The position numbers and the translations under genes were made by a program. 64,000 bases of DNA from Bordetella hinzii LMG 13501 (GTDB lineage Bacteria > Pseudomonadota > Gammaproteobacteria > Burkholderiales > Burkholderiaceae_B), in the NCBI RefSeq assembly GCF_001548475.1, contig NZ_LRUJ01000008.1:1-64000 (forward strand). Reading direction: 5' to 3'. Shown one piece after another: positions 43,004-54,047 of the stretch; positions within the stretch are counted from its first letter, which is position 1; each line of letters begins with the position of its first letter. Below the pieces are notes generated by a model. That model made no database searches. It saw only the letters and a program-made list of their open reading frames with translations, and was not told the origin of the DNA.

Positions 43004-43369
43004 TCAGGGCAGGATCACGATGTCCACGCTGCCGGTTTCGGGAGCGCGGTCGCGTGCCTGGTAGCGGACCTCCCAGCTGACGGTGTCGCGGCCGGTCTTG
43101 TCGGCGCGGTAAATCACCTGGGAGACCGGCGCGGCCAGGTAGCCGCAGCCGCCGCTGCCGCTGGTATTGCCCTGGCCGCCGACGACCGTGGCCTTGCCCA
43201 GGCTGGCGTCCTGTGTAAGCCGCAGGCGCGGGGCGGCCAGCGCCTGGCAGCCGCGCAATTCGTAGTAGCTGGCCAGCACAACCGTCTGTCCCGGTTTCAA
43301 AGAAATGGGGGCGGACCAAACTGGCACGGCGGCCAGGGCGAGCAGCGGGGCGGCGAAAAGGCGTAACAT
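43004..43369 (-). CDS. Small secreted hypothetical protein, 121 aa
   Basis: This protein has a signal peptide (MLRLFAAPLLALAAVPVWSA) and a mature part of about 100 residues. The mature part contains two cysteines that could form a disulfide (RGCQALAAPRLRL and SGSGGCGYLAAPVSQ). The rest looks beta-rich (GQTVVLASYYELRG, GSVDIVILP at the end). Probably periplasmic. I recognise no family. Convergent with the methyltransferase gene and divergent from the desaturase. Confidence 0.7.
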   Translation of the reverse strand: MLRLFAAPLLALAAVPVWSAPISLKPGQTVVLASYYELRGCQALAAPRLRLTQDASLGKATVVGGQGNTSGSGGCGYLAAPVSQVIYRADKTGRDTVSWEVRYQARDRAPETGSVDIVILP

Positions 43370-43651
43370 GGTGATGGGGCCGCTTGGGGCCGGCTTGGGG
43401 TAAGACACAATATATTGTGCCAGTCTCCTTGTAGCAAAATGTAGGCGTGCCCTGTTATGCGGCCATGCCATCCCCATAACAGAGCCGGGCAGGCGCTTTC
43501 GCCGAGGCTTGCGCATGGACCCTCGCGGGCATGCCAACTCGGGCTTAGTGCTTGATTTCTCTCAAAAACTATTTTGAAACTGCGCTGTCATAAGAAATTC
43601 AGGTGGGCTACACTTCACCCACTCTTTCTATGAGGCTCAGAAAACGGTTTT

Positions 43652-44860
43652 ATGGATTACATCCTTTCTTTCGTATCCGGTGGTTTGACCCAGGCCAGCT
43701 GGTGGCAGATTCTTGCCTACACCCTGATCATGACGCACGTCACGATCGTGTCGGTGACGATTTTCCTGCACCGCAGCCAGGCTCACCGGGGCCTCGACCT
43801 GCATCCCGCGGTCATGCATTTCTTCCGCTTCTGGCTGTGGATGACCACCGGCATGGTCACCAAGGAATGGGTCGCCATTCACCGCAAGCACCACGCCAAG
43901 TGCGAAAAAGAGGGCGATCCGCATTCGCCCATGCTGTTCGGCATCTGGAAAGTCCTGTTCCGCGGCGCCGAACTGTATCGCCAGGAGTCCGCCAACAAGG
44001 AAACCATGGCCAAGTTCGGCCATGGCACGCCCGATGACTGGCTCGAGCGCAACGTCTATGCCAAGCACAGCCTCTGGGGCGTGCTCACGATGCTGGCCAT
44101 CGATATCGCCCTGTTCGGCGCCATGGGCCTGACGGTCTGGGCCGTGCAGATGGCCTGGATCCCGTTCTGGGCCGCCGGCGTGGTCAACGGCATCGGCCAC
44201 TACTGGGGCTACCGCAACTACAACAGCCCGGACACCAGCACCAATGTGTTCCCCTGGGGCATCGTGATCGGCGGCGAAGAGCTGCACAACAACCACCACG
44301 CCCATGGCACGTCGGCCAAGTTCTCGGCCAAGTGGTACGAGCTGGATATCGGCTGGGGCTACATCACTGTCCTGCGCTGGCTGGGCCTGGCCAAGGTCAA
44401 GAAGGTCGCTCCCAAGCTGACCCTGGATCCGGACGCCAAGAACATCGACCTGCGCACGCTGCAGGGCGTGATCACGCACCGCTACGAAGTCATGGCCCGC
44501 TACGCCGACGTGATCAAAAAGGCCGCTGGCGAAGAACTCGCCAAGCTGAAGTCCTCGCGCCGCAAGGGCAGCGCCGATTGCAGCTGGACCGTCCTCAAGC
44601 GCGCCCGCCGCACGCTGACCCGCAACGAAGACGTCCTGCAGCCGGCCCAGCTGGCCGAAGTGGACCAGGTCATCGCCAAGAATGCTTCCCTGTCCACGCT
44701 GGTGCAGATGCGCCGCGAACTGGGTCGCCTGTGGGAAAGTTCCAGCGCCAGCAGCGAGCAATTGCTCCATGACTTGCAGGCCTGGTGCCAACGCGCCCAG
44801 CAAAGCGGCATCGCCGGGCTCGAGCAGTTTGCCCTCCATCTGCGCCGCTACGCGGCATGA
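43652..44860 (+). CDS. desA: Acyl desaturase (DesA-like) with transposase-like C-terminal extension
   Basis: This 402-residue membrane di-iron desaturase introduces a double bond in fatty acyl chains. The three histidine boxes are HRSQAHR (40-46), HRKHH (77-81) and HNNHH (212-216), with hydrophobic helices around them. The last 100 residues (AKNASLSTLVQMRRELGRLW, then LLHDLQAWCQRAQQSGIAGL and ending LRRYAA) resemble the C-terminus of ISL3-type transposases, a fusion also present in other proteobacterial DesA proteins. uvrD overlaps its stop (ATGA). Confidence 0.9.
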   Translation: MDYILSFVSGGLTQASWWQILAYTLIMTHVTIVSVTIFLHRSQAHRGLDLHPAVMHFFRFWLWMTTGMVTKEWVAIHRKHHAKCEKEGDPHSPMLFGIWKVLFRGAELYRQESANKETMAKFGHGTPDDWLERNVYAKHSLWGVLTMLAIDIALFGAMGLTVWAVQMAWIPFWAAGVVNGIGHYWGYRNYNSPDTSTNVFPWGIVIGGEELHNNHHAHGTSAKFSAKWYELDIGWGYITVLRWLGLAKVKKVAPKLTLDPDAKNIDLRTLQGVITHRYEVMARYADVIKKAAGEELAKLKSSRRKGSADCSWTVLKRARRTLTRNEDVLQPAQLAEVDQVIAKNASLSTLVQMRRELGRLWESSSASSEQLLHDLQAWCQRAQQSGIAGLEQFALHLRRYAA

Positions 44861-47130
44861 TGCTCGACAAGCTCAATCCCGAACAACGCGCCGCCGTCAC
44901 CCTCGAACCGCAACACGCCCTGGTCCTGGCCGGGGCGGGTAGCGGCAAGACCCGGGTCCTCACGACCCGCATGGCCTGGCTGATCCAAACCGGCCAGGCC
45001 AGTCCTTTTGGCATTCTGGCCGTCACCTTCACCAATAAAGCCGCCCGCGAGATGTTGACTCGCATGGCGGCGATATTGCCTATCGACACCCGCGGTCTTT
45101 GGATCGGGACGTTTCACGGCCTGTGCAACCGCATGCTGCGCGCTCACCATCGTGACGCCGGCCTGCCGCAGACTTTCCAGATCCTCGATACCGCCGACCA
45201 GCTCGCCGCCATCAAGCGTCTGCTCAAGGCCCAGGGTATCGACGACGAGAAATATCCGCCGCGCGATGTGCAGCGCTTTATCTCCGGGGCCAAGGAAGAG
45301 GGCCAGCGGCCCGCCGAGGTCGAGGCCTGGGACGCCCATCGCCGCAAGCTGATCGAGATCTACCAGCTCTACGAAGAGCAATGCCAGCGCGAAGGCGTGG
45401 TTGATTTCGCCGAACTGCTGCTGCGCGCCTATGAGCTCTTGTCGCGCAACGCGCCCGTGCGCGAGCACTACCAGCGGCGTTTCCGCCACATCCTGGTCGA
45501 TGAGTTCCAGGACACCAATACGCTGCAGTACAAATGGCTCAGGCTGCTGGCCGGCGGCGGCGCGGCCATCTTCGCCGTGGGCGACGACGACCAGTCCATC
45601 TACGCCTTCCGGGGCGCCAATGTCGGCAATATGGCCGATTTCGAGCGCGATTACGCCCATGGGCGGGTCATCCGGCTGGAGCAGAACTATCGCTCCTTCG
45701 GCCATATTCTGGATGCCGCCAATGCCCTGATCGGCCACAACCAGGGCCGCCTGGGCAAAAACCTCTGGACCGACCAGGGCGAGGGGGAGCCGATACGTGT
45801 GATCGAGCAACCCTCGGATGGCATGGAGGCCCAGTGGGTGGTCGATGAGATCCGCTCGCTTATCCACGAGGGCCGTTCGCGCAGCGAGATTGCCGTGCTC
45901 TATCGCAGCAATGCGCAATCGCGCGTGCTCGAGCATGCGCTCTTTTCCGCGGGCGTGGCCTACAAAGTCTATGGCGGCCTGCGCTTTTTCGAACGCCAGG
46001 AAGTCAAGCACGCGCTGGCCTATCTGCGGCTGATCGCCAATCCGGATGACGATACCTCCTTCATGCGGGTCGTCAATTTCCCGACGCGCGGCATCGGCGC
46101 GCGTACCCTGGAACAACTGGCCGATGCCGCCCTGAGCGGCCAGACCAGCCTGTTCGGCGCCGTGGCCCGCGTGCCCGGCAAGGGCGGCGCCAATCTGGCC
46201 AGTTTCGCCCAGTTGATCGGCCGCCTGGCCGCCGAGACGCGGGATTTGCCCTTGCCCGAGATGGTCGAGCATCTGCTCGAAGAAAGCGGCCTGAAGGCGC
46301 ATTACCAGGCCGAGCGCGAAGGCGCCGAACGCCTGGAGAACCTCAACGAACTGATCACCGCCGCGGCCGTTTTCGCCGCTGAAGAGAACTTCGACGGCTT
46401 GCCCGCGGGGGTGGTGCCGCCGGGCGATGCCGGGCTGGACGTGATCGATGCGCCCGTGGCCGCCCAGGGCATGACGCCGCTGGCGGCCTTCCTGTCGCAC
46501 GCGGCGCTCGAGGCGGGCGACAACCAGGCGCAAGCCGGCCAGGACGCGGTGCAGCTCATGACAGTGCATGCGGCCAAGGGCCTGGAGTTTGACGCGGTCT
46601 TCATCACAGGCCTGGAAGAAGGCCTGTTCCCGCACGAGAACAGCATCCTCGAGCCCGCGGGGCTCGAAGAAGAACGCCGTCTCATGTATGTGGCCATCAC
46701 GCGCGCGCGCGAGCGGCTCTACCTGACGCTGGCGCAAAGCCGCATGCTGCATGGCCAGACACGCTACGCCATGCGTTCGCGCTTTCTGGAAGAAATCCCC
46801 GAGGCGCATCTCAAGTGGCTCACGCCGCGGGCGGGCTCGGGCAATGGTTTCTCGGGCGGCGGCATCGCCTGGACCGAGCGCGGCGACGCCTACGGCCGGC
46901 GCCAGACCGGCACCGTCGCGCCGCGCGCGCCGCGCACCGGCACCAGCGGCGTGACCGTGGGCGAGGTCCAGTACCGGGTGGGCCAGGGGGTGCGGCACGC
47001 GCGCTTTGGCGAAGGCACCATCATCGGCCTGAGCGGAGGCGGCCAGGATGCCCAGGCGCAGATCCAGTTCCGGGACGTGGGCACCAAGACCCTGGCGCTG
47101 GGCATCGCCAAATTGGACATCATCGCCTGA
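44857..47130 (+). CDS. uvrD: DNA helicase II (UvrD)
   Basis: This 757-residue SF1A helicase unwinds DNA 3'-5' in nucleotide excision and mismatch repair. Motifs are complete: Walker A VLAGAGSGKTRVLTTRM, Ia VTFTNKAAREMLTRM, II ILVDEFQDTNTLQ, III GDDDQSIYAFRGANVGNM, IV RLEQNYRSFGHILDAAN, V MTVHAAKGLEFDAVF and VI YVAITRARERLYL. The C-terminal tail after about 690 has the UvrD-type Tudor-like domain (VRHARFGEGTIIGLSGGGQD). ATG 44857 overlaps the desaturase stop. A 190-base gap follows. Confidence 0.94.
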   Translation: MMLDKLNPEQRAAVTLEPQHALVLAGAGSGKTRVLTTRMAWLIQTGQASPFGILAVTFTNKAAREMLTRMAAILPIDTRGLWIGTFHGLCNRMLRAHHRDAGLPQTFQILDTADQLAAIKRLLKAQGIDDEKYPPRDVQRFISGAKEEGQRPAEVEAWDAHRRKLIEIYQLYEEQCQREGVVDFAELLLRAYELLSRNAPVREHYQRRFRHILVDEFQDTNTLQYKWLRLLAGGGAAIFAVGDDDQSIYAFRGANVGNMADFERDYAHGRVIRLEQNYRSFGHILDAANALIGHNQGRLGKNLWTDQGEGEPIRVIEQPSDGMEAQWVVDEIRSLIHEGRSRSEIAVLYRSNAQSRVLEHALFSAGVAYKVYGGLRFFERQEVKHALAYLRLIANPDDDTSFMRVVNFPTRGIGARTLEQLADAALSGQTSLFGAVARVPGKGGANLASFAQLIGRLAAETRDLPLPEMVEHLLEESGLKAHYQAEREGAERLENLNELITAAAVFAAEENFDGLPAGVVPPGDAGLDVIDAPVAAQGMTPLAAFLSHAALEAGDNQAQAGQDAVQLMTVHAAKGLEFDAVFITGLEEGLFPHENSILEPAGLEEERRLMYVAITRARERLYLTLAQSRMLHGQTRYAMRSRFLEEIPEAHLKWLTPRAGSGNGFSGGGIAWTERGDAYGRRQTGTVAPRAPRTGTSGVTVGEVQYRVGQGVRHARFGEGTIIGLSGGGQDAQAQIQFRDVGTKTLALGIAKLDIIA

Positions 47131-47319
47131 GCGCGGCGCCCAATACCGGCAAACCCTCTGCCGCAGCCATATCCCGCATTCGGTGCGAGAGCGGCGTTCG
47201 GCGATATCGTTGCCCGGGCGCGCGGCCGTGAGCGTAGGCGCGGCGTCAGGGCCGCGATACGGCGGGGCGGCGAAATCCATCGAGCCAGGGAGGGACGCCA
47301 GCCGCCCCGGCCCGGTCGC

Positions 47320-49245
47320 CTAGCTGCCCGCGCCGTGCTCGATGTCTTCGAGCGAGGTCTGGATCTCCAACCATTCTTCTTCGAGCGTATTGAGGCGCTT
47401 GCCCAGTTCGCCATGTTCGGCCATGACCTGTTGGCGCTCGGCGCGGCGCGCATCGGAATACAGCTCGGCGTCGGCCACCAGGGCGTCGAGCGCCTGTAGC
47501 CGCGCGCGCAGCTTGTCCATCTCGCTTTCGACCTTGCCCAAGCGGGCCTGCAGGGGTTTGCGCAAGGCGGCCAGTTTCTGGCGCTGCTCGGCCTCCTGGC
47601 GGCGCTGCGCCTTGCGGTCGACGCCCTCGCTGTCCCGGGGCGCGGCTTCGGCGCGCGCTTCGGCATTGCGGGCATTGAGCCAGTCGCGATAGTCCTCCAG
47701 GTCGCCATCGAACTCCCTGACCTGGCCGTCCGACACGATCCAGAAACTGTCGACCGTGGTGCGCAGCAGGTGGCGGTCGTGCGAGACCAGCAGCATGCTG
47801 CCCGAAAACTCGGCCAGCGCGGCGGCCAGCGCCTCGCGGGTCTCGACATCGAGGTGGTTGCTCGGTTCATCCAGCAGCAGCAGATTCGGTTTCTGCCAGA
47901 CGATGAGGGAGAGGGCAAGGCGCGCCTTCTCTCCGCCGGACATGGGGCCCACCTTGCCGTTGACGGTGTCGCCCGAAAAACCGAAACCGCCCAGGTAGTT
48001 GCGCAGCTCTTGCTCGCGCGTATCGGGCGCCAGGCGCGCCAGGTGCTGCAGCGGCGTGGCGTCCAGGTCCAGCATGTCCAGCTGATGCTGGTGGAAGTAG
48101 CCGATCGCCAGCCCGCGCGAGGCACGGCGTTCGCCCGACTGCAAGGGCAGTTCCTCGGCCAGCGTCTTGATGAGCGTGCTTTTGCCCGCCCCGTTGGCGC
48201 CCAGCACGCCCACCCGTGCGCCCGCCCGGACCATGAGAGTCACATTGCGCAGGATGGAGACAGGCTGGCCGCTGGCATCGGTATAGCCGGCCGCCATTTT
48301 GTCCAGGACCAGCAGCGGGTCCGGCGTGTGCTCGGGCGAGGGGATGCGGATGTCGATGCCCGCCTCGGCATGCAAGGGCGCCAGCGTCTGCATGCGTGCC
48401 AGGGCCTTGACCCGGCTCTGCGCCTGCTTGGCCTTGGAGGCCTTGGCCTTGAAACGGTCGATGAAGCCTTGCAGGCGCGTGGTTTCCCGGGCTTGGCGTT
48501 CGTGGGCGATGCTGGCCTGGCGCAGCCTCTCGGCGCGCTGGGTCAGGAAATCCTCGTAGCCGCCCCGGTAGCGAATCAGCTTGCCGTGGTCGAAATGCAG
48601 GATGACGCGCGCCACCGCGTCGAGAAATTCCGTGTCGTGGGAGATCAGCAGCACCGTGCCCGGATAGGCCGCCAGCCACTTCTCCAGCCATAGCATGGCA
48701 TCCAGGTCCAGGTGGTTGGTGGGTTCGTCCAGCAGCAGCAGTTCGGAAGGCGCCATCAGGGCGCGCGCCAGGGCCAGGCGCATGCGCCAGCCGCCCGAGA
48801 AACTGGCCACCGGCTTCATCCATTCGTCCGGAGCGAATCCCAGGCCCGCCAGCAACTGTTCGGCGCGCGAGTTGGCGCTCCAGACGCCGGCCTCGGCCAG
48901 CGCGGCTTCCAGTTCGGCGATGCGCGTGCCTTGATCATCGCCCAGGCCGGCGCGTTCGGCCTGCAGGGCGCGCAGATGCGTGTCGCCGTCGATGACGAAC
49001 TCGCGCGCCGGCTTGTCGTCGGCGGCGATTTCCTGTTGCACGCTGGCGATGCGCCAGCCCGCCGGCACGTCCAGCGAGCCGGCATCCTGGTCCAGCGCGC
49101 CGGTCAGCAGCGCGAACAGCGAGGACTTGCCCGCGCCGTTCTTGCCCACGAAACCGACACGCTCGCCGGGGTTTACAACGAATTCCGCGCCATCCAGCAG
49201 CACCTTGGTGCCACGGCGCAAGGTCAATCCAGAAGCGCGTATCAC
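47320..49245 (-). CDS. yheS: ABC-F family ATPase YheS
   Basis: This 641-residue soluble protein has two ABC domains. Walker A motifs are VGKNGAGKSSLF and LGANGAGKSTLIKTL; signatures are FSGGWRMRLALARALM and MSGGEKARLALSL; Walker B motifs lead to LLLDEPTNHLDLDAM and LLLDEPSNHLDVETR. The linker between the domains (RFKAKASKAKQAQSRVKALA) is the P-site tRNA-interaction motif, and a coiled-coil C-terminal domain closes the protein. Sequence and length match E. coli YheS, a ribosome-associated ABC-F factor. The GTG at 49245 overlaps the prmB stop as GTGA, so translation is coupled. Confidence 0.93.
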   Translation of the reverse strand: MIRASGLTLRRGTKVLLDGAEFVVNPGERVGFVGKNGAGKSSLFALLTGALDQDAGSLDVPAGWRIASVQQEIAADDKPAREFVIDGDTHLRALQAERAGLGDDQGTRIAELEAALAEAGVWSANSRAEQLLAGLGFAPDEWMKPVASFSGGWRMRLALARALMAPSELLLLDEPTNHLDLDAMLWLEKWLAAYPGTVLLISHDTEFLDAVARVILHFDHGKLIRYRGGYEDFLTQRAERLRQASIAHERQARETTRLQGFIDRFKAKASKAKQAQSRVKALARMQTLAPLHAEAGIDIRIPSPEHTPDPLLVLDKMAAGYTDASGQPVSILRNVTLMVRAGARVGVLGANGAGKSTLIKTLAEELPLQSGERRASRGLAIGYFHQHQLDMLDLDATPLQHLARLAPDTREQELRNYLGGFGFSGDTVNGKVGPMSGGEKARLALSLIVWQKPNLLLLDEPSNHLDVETREALAAALAEFSGSMLLVSHDRHLLRTTVDSFWIVSDGQVREFDGDLEDYRDWLNARNAEARAEAAPRDSEGVDRKAQRRQEAEQRQKLAALRKPLQARLGKVESEMDKLRARLQALDALVADAELYSDARRAERQQVMAEHGELGKRLNTLEEEWLEIQTSLEDIEHGAGS

Positions 49246-50132
49246 AACTGCTCGCGGGTCAACAGCAGAATCTGGTCCGAAGCCTGCTCGGTATCCAGCC
49301 ACATGGGTTCGAGATCGGGGAAGGCGGCCTCGAAGTGATCGCGCTCATGGCCGATCTCCAGCACCAGCACGCCCTGCGGCGCCAGGTAGCGCGGCGCGGC
49401 TTGCAGGATGCGGCGCACGAGGTCCATGCCGTCGGTGCCGCCGGCCAGGGCCAGGGACGGCTCCGCGCGGTATTCGGCCGGCAGTTCGTCCATGGACTGG
49501 CTGTTGACGTAGGGGGGGTTGCAGACGATCACGTCGTAGGCCGCCTCGGGCAGATCATCAAAGAGATTGCCCTGGTGCAGCGAGAGGCGGTCTTGCAGGC
49601 CGTAGTCGTCCACATTGCGGCGGGCCACTTCCAGGGCGTCCGGCGAAATATCGACCGCGTCGACCTGGGCTTCGGGAAACGCCAGGGCGGCCAGGATGGC
49701 CAGGCAGCCCGAACCCGTGCACATGTCCAGCGCGCGCGCCACCGATGCCGGATCCCGCACCCAGGGCGCCAGGCCATGGTCCAGCAGCTCGGCGATGGGC
49801 GAGCGCGGCACGATCACCCGCTGGTCGACATAGAAGCGGTGGCCGCGCAGCCAGGCCTCATGCGTCAGGTAGGCGGCCGGCAGGCGCTCGTTCACGCGCC
49901 GGTCGATCAGGTCCAGCACGCGCTCGCGCTCCTTGCCCAGCACGCGCGCGTCCAGGAAAGGATCCAGCGTGTCGGGCGGCAGGTGCAGGCCATGCAGCAC
50001 CAGGTAGACGGCCTCGTCCCAGGCATTGTCGGAGCCATGGCCCAGGGCGACATGGCAGGCATGGAAGCGCGACACCGCGTAGCGGATCAGGTCGCGCAGG
50101 GTCTGCAATTCTTGGCGGTCGGTAGACGGCAT
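49242..50132 (-). CDS. prmB: 50S ribosomal protein L3 glutamine methyltransferase
   Basis: This 296-residue N5-glutamine methyltransferase of the PrmB/HemK family has a helical N-terminal domain (about 1-100) with YVDQRVIVPRSPIAELLDHG. The SAM site is ALDMCTGSGCLAILAALAFP, and the catalytic NPPY motif (DVIVCNPPYVNSQSMDELP) is intact. The N-terminal form (ELQTLRDLIRYAVSRFHACH) distinguishes PrmB from PrmC. It follows dapE by six bases and overlaps yheS, placing it in the dapC-dapD-dapE-prmB-yheS run. Confidence 0.94.
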   Translation of the reverse strand: MPSTDRQELQTLRDLIRYAVSRFHACHVALGHGSDNAWDEAVYLVLHGLHLPPDTLDPFLDARVLGKERERVLDLIDRRVNERLPAAYLTHEAWLRGHRFYVDQRVIVPRSPIAELLDHGLAPWVRDPASVARALDMCTGSGCLAILAALAFPEAQVDAVDISPDALEVARRNVDDYGLQDRLSLHQGNLFDDLPEAAYDVIVCNPPYVNSQSMDELPAEYRAEPSLALAGGTDGMDLVRRILQAAPRYLAPQGVLVLEIGHERDHFEAAFPDLEPMWLDTEQASDQILLLTREQL

Positions 50133-50138
50133 AACGCC

Positions 50139-52093
<1,955 letters not shown>

Positions 52094-52117
52094 GACGCTT
52101 TACTTTTCAAGGGTTGG

Positions 52118-53308
52118 TCAAACGGAAGTCTTGATGAAATGGGCGATGCGCTCGGCCGCCTCCACGCATTGCGCCAGGGGCGCCACCAGCGCGATACGCA
52201 CGCGGCCGGCGCCCGGATTGACGCCATGCGCCTCGCGGGCCAGAAAGCTGCCTGGCAGCACGGTCACGCCCGTGCGGCCATACAGATCGCGCGCAAACGC
52301 GGTGTCCGAGCCTGGCGTGGGCGCCCACAGGTAAAAGGCCGCATCGGGCATGCGCACATCCATCACGCGCTGAAGTATAGGCACTACCGCCTCGAACTTC
52401 GCGCGATACTCGCGGCGGTTCTCGGCCACATGGGCCTCATCCGTCCAGGCCGCCACGCTGGCCGCGGCGATCACCGGGCTCATGGCGCTGCCATGATACG
52501 TGCGATACAGCAGGAAGCGGCCGATCAGGCGGGCATCGCCGGCCACGAAGCCCGAGCGCATGCCCGGCACGTTCGAGCGCTTGGACAGGCTGGAGAAGGC
52601 CACCACATTGCGGTAATCGTTGCGGCCCAGGCGGCGGGCCGCCTGCAGGCTGCCCAGCGGCGGCTGGTCGAAATAGATCTCCGAATAGCACTCGTCGGAA
52701 GCGATCACGAAACCATGGCGGTCCGAAAGCTCGAACAGCGCGCGCCAGTCTTCCAGCGACATCACATTGCCGGCCGGATTGCCCGGCGAGCACACGAAAA
52801 CCAGCTGCGCGCGCTGCCAGACAGCCTCGGGCACCGCCGCCCAGTCGCAAGCGAAGTTGCGCGCCGGGTCGGCATTGACGTAATAGGGCGTGGCGCCCGC
52901 CAGCAGGGTCGCGCCTTCGTAGATCTGATAGAAAGGATTGGGGCAGATCACCAGCGCGCCGGCGTCCGGGTCCACCACGGCCTGCGCAAAGGCGAATAGC
53001 GCTTCGCGCGAACCCAGCACCGGCAGCACCTCCCGATCGGCGTCCGGCGCCGGGATGCTGTAGCGCTGCGCCAGCCATTGCGCGATCGCCTGGCGCAAGG
53101 CCGGCTCGCCCTTGGTGGCCGGATAGACCGACAAGCCCTGCAGATTGGCGCATAGCGCCTCGCCCACTCGCGCGGGCGCGGCATGCTTGGGCTCGCCGAT
53201 GGACAGGTTGATGGGGGTCAGCCCCTCGGGCGGCGTGCCGGCTTCGGCCAGCAAGGCGCGCAGTTTCTCGAAGGGATAGGGATGCAGGGCATCGAGTCTG
53301 GGATTCAT
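52118..53308 (-). CDS. dapC: N-succinyldiaminopimelate aminotransferase
   Basis: This 396-residue PLP fold-type I aminotransferase converts N-succinyl-2-amino-6-ketopimelate to N-succinyl-LL-2,6-diaminopimelate. The PLP lysine is in VVAFSSLSKRSNVPGMRSGF. The substrate region has VFVCSPGNPAGNVMSLEDWR and IASDECYSEIYF. In Bordetella pertussis DapC is the dedicated enzyme of this step, and the neighbourhood with dapD and dapE supports that here. MNPRLDALHPYPFEKLRALL at 53308 is the family start. It is divergent from tRNA-Leu. Confidence 0.96.
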   Translation of the reverse strand: MNPRLDALHPYPFEKLRALLAEAGTPPEGLTPINLSIGEPKHAAPARVGEALCANLQGLSVYPATKGEPALRQAIAQWLAQRYSIPAPDADREVLPVLGSREALFAFAQAVVDPDAGALVICPNPFYQIYEGATLLAGATPYYVNADPARNFACDWAAVPEAVWQRAQLVFVCSPGNPAGNVMSLEDWRALFELSDRHGFVIASDECYSEIYFDQPPLGSLQAARRLGRNDYRNVVAFSSLSKRSNVPGMRSGFVAGDARLIGRFLLYRTYHGSAMSPVIAAASVAAWTDEAHVAENRREYRAKFEAVVPILQRVMDVRMPDAAFYLWAPTPGSDTAFARDLYGRTGVTVLPGSFLAREAHGVNPGAGRVRIALVAPLAQCVEAAERIAHFIKTSV

Positions 53309-53332
53309 AGAGCAAGATTTTAACAAGCAAGC

Positions 53333-53338
53333 TACAAT
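53333..53338 (+). promoter_or_regulatory. -10 element of the tRNA-Leu promoter
   Basis: TACAAT lies 16 bases before the mature tRNA 5' end, with AT-rich sequence just upstream (53317-53325) but no clear -35 hexamer. The gap to dapC is only 45 bases, so the two promoters are nearly back to back. Confidence 0.5.
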
Positions 53339-53353
53339 AGCGGGCTTGGCTTT

Positions 53354-53440
53354 GCGAAGGTGGCGAAATTGGTAGACGCACCAGGTTTAGGTCCTGACGC
53401 CGTAACAGGTGTGCGGGTTCGAGTCCCGCCCTTCGCACCA
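53354..53440 (+). tRNA. tRNA-Leu (anticodon UAG)
   Basis: This 87-base tRNA closes with a seven-base-pair acceptor stem (GCGAAGG / CCTTCGC), has the D-arm GCGAAATTGGTAGACGC and a long variable arm (class II). The anticodon loop TTTAGGT contains TAG, and the T-arm ends GGTTCGAGTCCC. CCA is encoded. The whole sequence closely follows the E. coli leuW pattern, reading CUA and CUG-family leucine codons. Confidence 0.98.
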
Positions 53441-53535
53441 CTATATTTTCTATGGATCAAGGGCTTGGGTTTGTCTTCCCAAGCACGGTCCGGGGTGTCG
53501 GCCGCCGCGGTGGCCTGACGGTAATCCCACAGCAT

Positions 53536-53587
53536 CGCGCCGTCCTGGCGCGGCCTTGTCAGGCCGCCCCGGAGCCGGCGCGTTTTT
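53536..53587 (+). terminator. Branched terminator-like structure after tRNA-Leu
   Basis: An outer stem CGCGCCG (53536-53542) / CGGCGCG (53576-53582) is followed immediately by TTTTT, and encloses an inner hairpin GCGGCCT-TGTC-AGGCCGC. A smaller hairpin GCTTGGG / CCCAAGC lies upstream at 53463-53484. Either or both may end tRNA transcription. Confidence 0.55.
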
Positions 53588-53604
53588 GTTTGGGGCGGCG
53601 CGTG

Positions 53605-53979
53605 TCAGCCGTGGATGTTGGGGCGGTCGCGCAGCTTCAGGCTGAGATTGCGCCCGGCGCGCAGCAAGGGATAGAGGACGCGGGATAGCGTCCGGTGGCG
53701 AAACAGGCGGGCATTGAGCCGGTTGAAGCAATCGTTGTCCGAGCTCAGCAGCGCCAGTCGATGGATGCAGTCGGCGCCCCAGTAGTCCCGGCCGTCCAGG
53801 TGGAGCAGCATGCCCTGGTCGAGATCGTAGCCGCGTTGCAGGCACCGGGCGGCGAGACCGGGATGTTCGCGGGCGTTGCGCATCTCGATGGGGCCCACGG
53901 CCTTGCGCAAGCGCAGCATCCGCGCGTAGTTCGCGCAGAAAGGGCAATCGCCGTCATAGAGAAGAAAGTTCGCGCTCAT
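53605..53979 (-). CDS. DCC-family thiol-disulfide (DUF393) protein
   Basis: This 124-residue thioredoxin-fold-like protein has the family motif FLLYDGDCPFCANYARML (DGDCPFC, Cys-x2-Cys) and the C-terminal pattern WGADCIHRLALLSSD with PLLRAGRNLSLKLRDRP. DCC proteins are predicted oxidoreductases of unknown substrate. I chose MSANFLLYDGD at 53979; an ATG 11 codons upstream in the same frame is possible. It lies about 70 bases downstream of aqpZ on the same strand. Confidence 0.85.
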   Translation of the reverse strand: MSANFLLYDGDCPFCANYARMLRLRKAVGPIEMRNAREHPGLAARCLQRGYDLDQGMLLHLDGRDYWGADCIHRLALLSSDNDCFNRLNARLFRHRTLSRVLYPLLRAGRNLSLKLRDRPNIHG

Positions 53980-54047
53980 GGTGGAGGCCGCGGCCTCCGG
54001 GAGCGCCGGCATGCAGGCGCTCCGGACCCGGCCTGGCTGGCGCGCAC

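Noticed and set aside
44848-47280. Long minus-strand open frame opposite uvrD
   Set aside because: No domain and GC-driven composition; uvrD is intact.
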